From: Actinomycetes bacterium
GTDB taxonomy: Bacteria; Actinomycetota; Actinomycetes; Actinomycetales; Actinomycetaceae
NCBI GenBank assembly: GCA_023426345.1
Contig: JAFAAX010000099.1
Location: 1-7,371 of the forward strand
Reading direction: 5' to 3'
DNA: 7,371 nucleotides
In this document: piece by piece, positions 5,189 through 7,371 of the stretch
Layout of the letters: each line of letters starts with the position of its first letter
Position numbering within the stretch: position 1 is the first letter of the stretch
Position numbers and translations under genes: made by a program
Notes under the pieces: model-generated
What the model saw: the letters and a program-made list of their open reading frames with translations, nothing else
Databases searched by the model: none
Told to the model about the DNA's origin: nothing

Positions 5189-6985
5189 ATGGACGCTGAG
5201 ATCGACGGCGCGGCCATCGCGGTGATCGGCGTCCTGGGCGTCCTGGCCGTCGTCCTCTCCGAGAAGCTCGCGCCTCGGCTGCGCCTGGCCACTCCCCTGG
5301 TCCTCATCACCCTGGGCGTCATCGTCTCCTTCATCCCGGCGGTGCCGGCCATCGAGGTCAGTCCCGAACTCATCCTCGCCGGCGTCCTGCCGCCGCTCCT
5401 CTACGCGTCGGCCGTCAACCTGCCCGCCATGGAGTTCCGCCGCGATCTGGCGGCCATCGGCGGGCTGTCGATCGTCCTCGTCCTGGTCAGCTCGCTCGCC
5501 CTGGGCGCCGTCCTGTCGGCCCTCATCCCCGGACTCCCCCTGGCCATCGGGATCGCCCTGGCGGCGATCCTCAGCCCGACGGACGCCGTCGCCACGACCA
5601 TCGTGCGGCGGCTGGGCGTGTCCCCGCGCATCGTCACCGTCCTCGAGGGCGAGAGCCTGTTCAACGACGCCACGTCGCTGGTCATCATGAGCGTCGCCCT
5701 GTCCGCGGCGAACTCCGCCGACGAGGTCTCCGTGGGCGGCGTCCTCGGGACGTTCCTCTTCTCCATCGTCGCCGCCCTCGTCATCGGCGCACTGGTGGGG
5801 GCCGGTGGACTGGGCTTCCGCCGATGGCTGCACGCCGCCCCGCTGTCGACGCTGGTCTCCTTCATCGCGCCCTTCGTCGCCTACGTGGTCGCCGAGGAGC
5901 TGGGAGCGTCGGGACTGGTGGCCGTCGCCACGACGGGCCTGGTCACCGGCAACGGCGCCGCCGATCGGCTCGACCCGACCGACCGGATGGCCGAGGCCAC
6001 CACCTGGCGGTCGATCTCGCTGCTCCTGGAGGGAGGCGTTTTCCTGGTGATGGGGCTCGAGCTGTTCGGCCTGGTCGACGAGGTGCGCGCCGAGCACGAG
6101 AGCCTCGCCCAGGCCGCGGGGATCGCCGGCCTGGCGGTCGTCCTCATCCTGCTCGTGCGCAGCGGCTTCATCGGGCTGCTGCTCGCCCTCCTGTCGCGCC
6201 ACGCCCGGCGCCGATCGGAGCGGCGCGAACGCGCCCGCGGCGCCTTCGACCGGTGGCGGGGATCGGAGCCGACCTCCCCGCCCCTGCTCGGGCGCGACGG
6301 CGAGCCGGTGCCCGCCGAGCGCGTCGCCCGGGTGAAGGAGCTCATCGCCCGCACCTCGGCCGACCTCGACTACTTCACCTCCGAGCACCTGGGCGTGCGC
6401 GAGGGCGCGCTGCTCGTCTGGGCGGGCATGCGCGGCGTCGTCACCCTGGCCGCCGCCCAGTCCCTGCCGCGCGACACCCCGCAGCGCTCGCTCCTGGTCC
6501 TCGTCGCCTTCCTGGTCGCGGCGGGCACCCTGGCGCTCCAGGGCGGCACGCTTCCGTGGGTGACCCGCCGGCTGGGGCTCATGCGCGACACGACGCAGCT
6601 CGACACCGAGCGCCTCGCCCTGCGCGTCGAGCTGGACTCGGCGGCGCTGGGCTTCTTCGACCAGCCGGGGCTCGCCCGGCCCGACGGCTCCGACTACGAT
6701 CCCGTGGCCCTCGCCCGGGCGCGGCGCGACGTGTCGAACGCCCGGGCCGTCCACGCCCAGTCCGCGTCGACCTCGCCCGCGCGGTTCGCGCAGTACCGCG
6801 AGCTGCGACTGCGCGCGATCCACGCCGAGAGGGACGCTCTCACCCGGATCCGCGACGCGGGCCGCCTGTCGTCGAGGACGCTGCGGGAGGCGCTCACGCA
6901 GCTGGACGCCGAGCAGATCGAGATCCGCTCGCGCCGCGGCCCCGTGGTCACCGCGGAGGACGACGAGCAGGACGCGGAGGCCTGA
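5189..6985 (+). CDS. CPA1-family Na+/H+ antiporter (YjcE/NhaP-like)
   Basis: This integral membrane antiporter exchanges Na+ (or K+) for protons in pH and sodium homeostasis. Of its 598 residues, about the first 460 are hydrophobic helices. They carry the CPA1 core LSPTDAV (129-135), EGESLFNDATSLV (153-165) with the ion-binding N159-D160 pair, and WAGMRGVVTLAAAQS (411-425) with the conserved R415. Between about 337 and 405 an unusually long, charged, hydrophilic loop (RHARRRSERRERARGAFDRW and onward) separates membrane helices. From about 466 the tail is soluble and helical, with YRELRLRAIHAERDALTRIRDAGRLSSRTLREALTQLDAEQ (536-576), a pattern I associate with actinobacterial members. It ends acidic, AEDDEQDAEA. 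The start follows a G-rich run (5180-5185) rather than a clear Shine-Dalgarno. The gene is divergent from glpA. Exact ion preference cannot be told from sequence. Confidence 0.93.
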   Translation: MDAEIDGAAIAVIGVLGVLAVVLSEKLAPRLRLATPLVLITLGVIVSFIPAVPAIEVSPELILAGVLPPLLYASAVNLPAMEFRRDLAAIGGLSIVLVLVSSLALGAVLSALIPGLPLAIGIALAAILSPTDAVATTIVRRLGVSPRIVTVLEGESLFNDATSLVIMSVALSAANSADEVSVGGVLGTFLFSIVAALVIGALVGAGGLGFRRWLHAAPLSTLVSFIAPFVAYVVAEELGASGLVAVATTGLVTGNGAADRLDPTDRMAEATTWRSISLLLEGGVFLVMGLELFGLVDEVRAEHESLAQAAGIAGLAVVLILLVRSGFIGLLLALLSRHARRRSERRERARGAFDRWRGSEPTSPPLLGRDGEPVPAERVARVKELIARTSADLDYFTSEHLGVREGALLVWAGMRGVVTLAAAQSLPRDTPQRSLLVLVAFLVAAGTLALQGGTLPWVTRRLGLMRDTTQLDTERLALRVELDSAALGFFDQPGLARPDGSDYDPVALARARRDVSNARAVHAQSASTSPARFAQYRELRLRAIHAERDALTRIRDAGRLSSRTLREALTQLDAEQIEIRSRRGPVVTAEDDEQDAEA

Positions 6986-7007
6986 CGGGCCTGTCCACCG
7001 GCACCGC

Positions 7008-7013
7008 TAGGGT
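7008..7013 (+). promoter_or_regulatory. -10 element of a likely leaderless peptidase gene
   Basis: TAGGGT (TANNNT type) ends 7 bases before the A of the ATG at 7020, so transcription would begin at or next to the start codon. This is a common arrangement in actinobacteria. The GGTGGGG between them (7011-7017) could instead act as a weak ribosome binding site on a longer transcript. No clear -35 is visible at 16-18 bp. Confidence 0.5.
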
Positions 7014-7019
7014 GGGGCC

Positions 7020-7371
7020 ATGACCGAACAGACCGAGAGGGCCCGCGTCCTCGACCCCGCCGCCATGGATCCCGACGTCCGCGCGCAGGACGACTTCTTC
7101 CGCCACGTCAACGGGGCCTGGCTGCGCGAGCACGCCATCCCCTCCGACCGCCCCACCGACGGCGCCTTCCACGCCCTGCGCGACCTCTCCGAGGAGCGGG
7201 GCCGCGCCATCGTCGAGGACGCCGCCGCCGGGCGCCTCGAGGACCCCGACGCGGCGCGGATCGCCACGATCTACGGGCAGTTCATGGACGAGGACGCCGT
7301 CGAGGCCGCCGGGGCCGCGCCCCTGGCCCCGGAGCTCGACGCGATCCGCGGGGCCGCCGACCACGCGGCCC
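7020..7371 (+). CDS. M13-family zinc metalloendopeptidase (PepO/neprilysin type), N-terminal part
   Basis: The family consists of zinc endopeptidases that cut short peptides. Only the first 117 residues are in the window, and the gene runs off the edge. The piece shows the N-terminal M13 signature: MDPDVRAQDDFFRHVNGAWL (16-35), then REHAIPSDRPTDGAFHALRDLSEE (36-59) and ARIATIYGQFMDEDAVEAAG (79-98). It has no signal peptide or membrane anchor, so it is probably cytoplasmic like other actinobacterial PepO proteins. The HExxH zinc site lies beyond the window and cannot be checked. The start is 34 nt after the antiporter stop, in the same direction. The TAGGGT before the ATG suggests its own leaderless transcript, though read-through is possible. 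Confidence 0.93.
   Translation, partial: MTEQTERARVLDPAAMDPDVRAQDDFFRHVNGAWLREHAIPSDRPTDGAFHALRDLSEERGRAIVEDAAAGRLEDPDAARIATIYGQFMDEDAVEAAGAAPLAPELDAIRGAADHAA

Noticed and set aside
5048..6823. 591-codon minus-strand open frame opposite the antiporter
   Set aside because: Its Gln/Asp/Arg-rich translation is a codon-bias shadow. The plus strand has CPA1 motifs throughout.
1..7371. tRNA, rRNA, CRISPR array, insertion sequence or phage genes
   Set aside because: No cloverleaf, regularly spaced direct repeats, transposase or phage motifs were seen. The only large repeat is the edge palindrome, which carries asparaginase coding sequence rather than a mobile element.

Overview
The window is very GC-rich throughout, with strong GC3 bias, ATGA-coupled genes and TANNNT-type -10 elements. 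This suggests a high-GC actinobacterium. The anaerobic-type GlpABC dehydrogenase beside a YjcE-like antiporter and an M13 peptidase fits a facultative or anaerobic lineage such as Actinomycetaceae or Propionibacteriaceae, but that placement is inference.

Layout. Positions 1-210 form an almost perfect palindrome with 94-bp identical arms. It cuts into a minus-strand gene (101-670) for an isoaspartyl peptidase/plant-type L-asparaginase, which keeps its whole alpha part and catalytic Thr before the sequence folds back on itself. A 155-bp gap (671-825) holds a tandem 14-bp repeat, a strong hairpin and the asparaginase ribosome binding site. Next comes a compact minus-strand operon in transcription order glpA (4966-3362), glpB (3365-2064), glpC (2067-826), with both junctions overlapping as ATGA. 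The 222-bp divergent region 4967-5188 carries a 14-bp perfect palindrome, an inverted repeat abutting a -10-like TAAAAT, and a glpA leader hairpin. On the plus strand follow a CPA1-family Na+/H+ antiporter (5189-6985) and the start of an M13 metalloendopeptidase (7020 to the window end).

How the genes work together. GlpA, GlpB and GlpC form the membrane-associated sn-glycerol-3-phosphate dehydrogenase. GlpA carries the catalytic FAD and a [2Fe-2S]-type cysteine set, GlpB is a second flavin subunit, and GlpC is the iron-sulfur, membrane-docking subunit that passes electrons to quinone. No glycerol kinase, facilitator or regulator gene lies in the window. The antiporter (pH and sodium homeostasis), the peptidase and the asparaginase have no evident pathway link to glp.

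I found no convincing new multi-gene system. The most unusual structure is the edge palindrome. It looks more like a fold-back sequencing or assembly artefact than a native element, because it interrupts a conserved enzyme core almost exactly at its symmetry centre.
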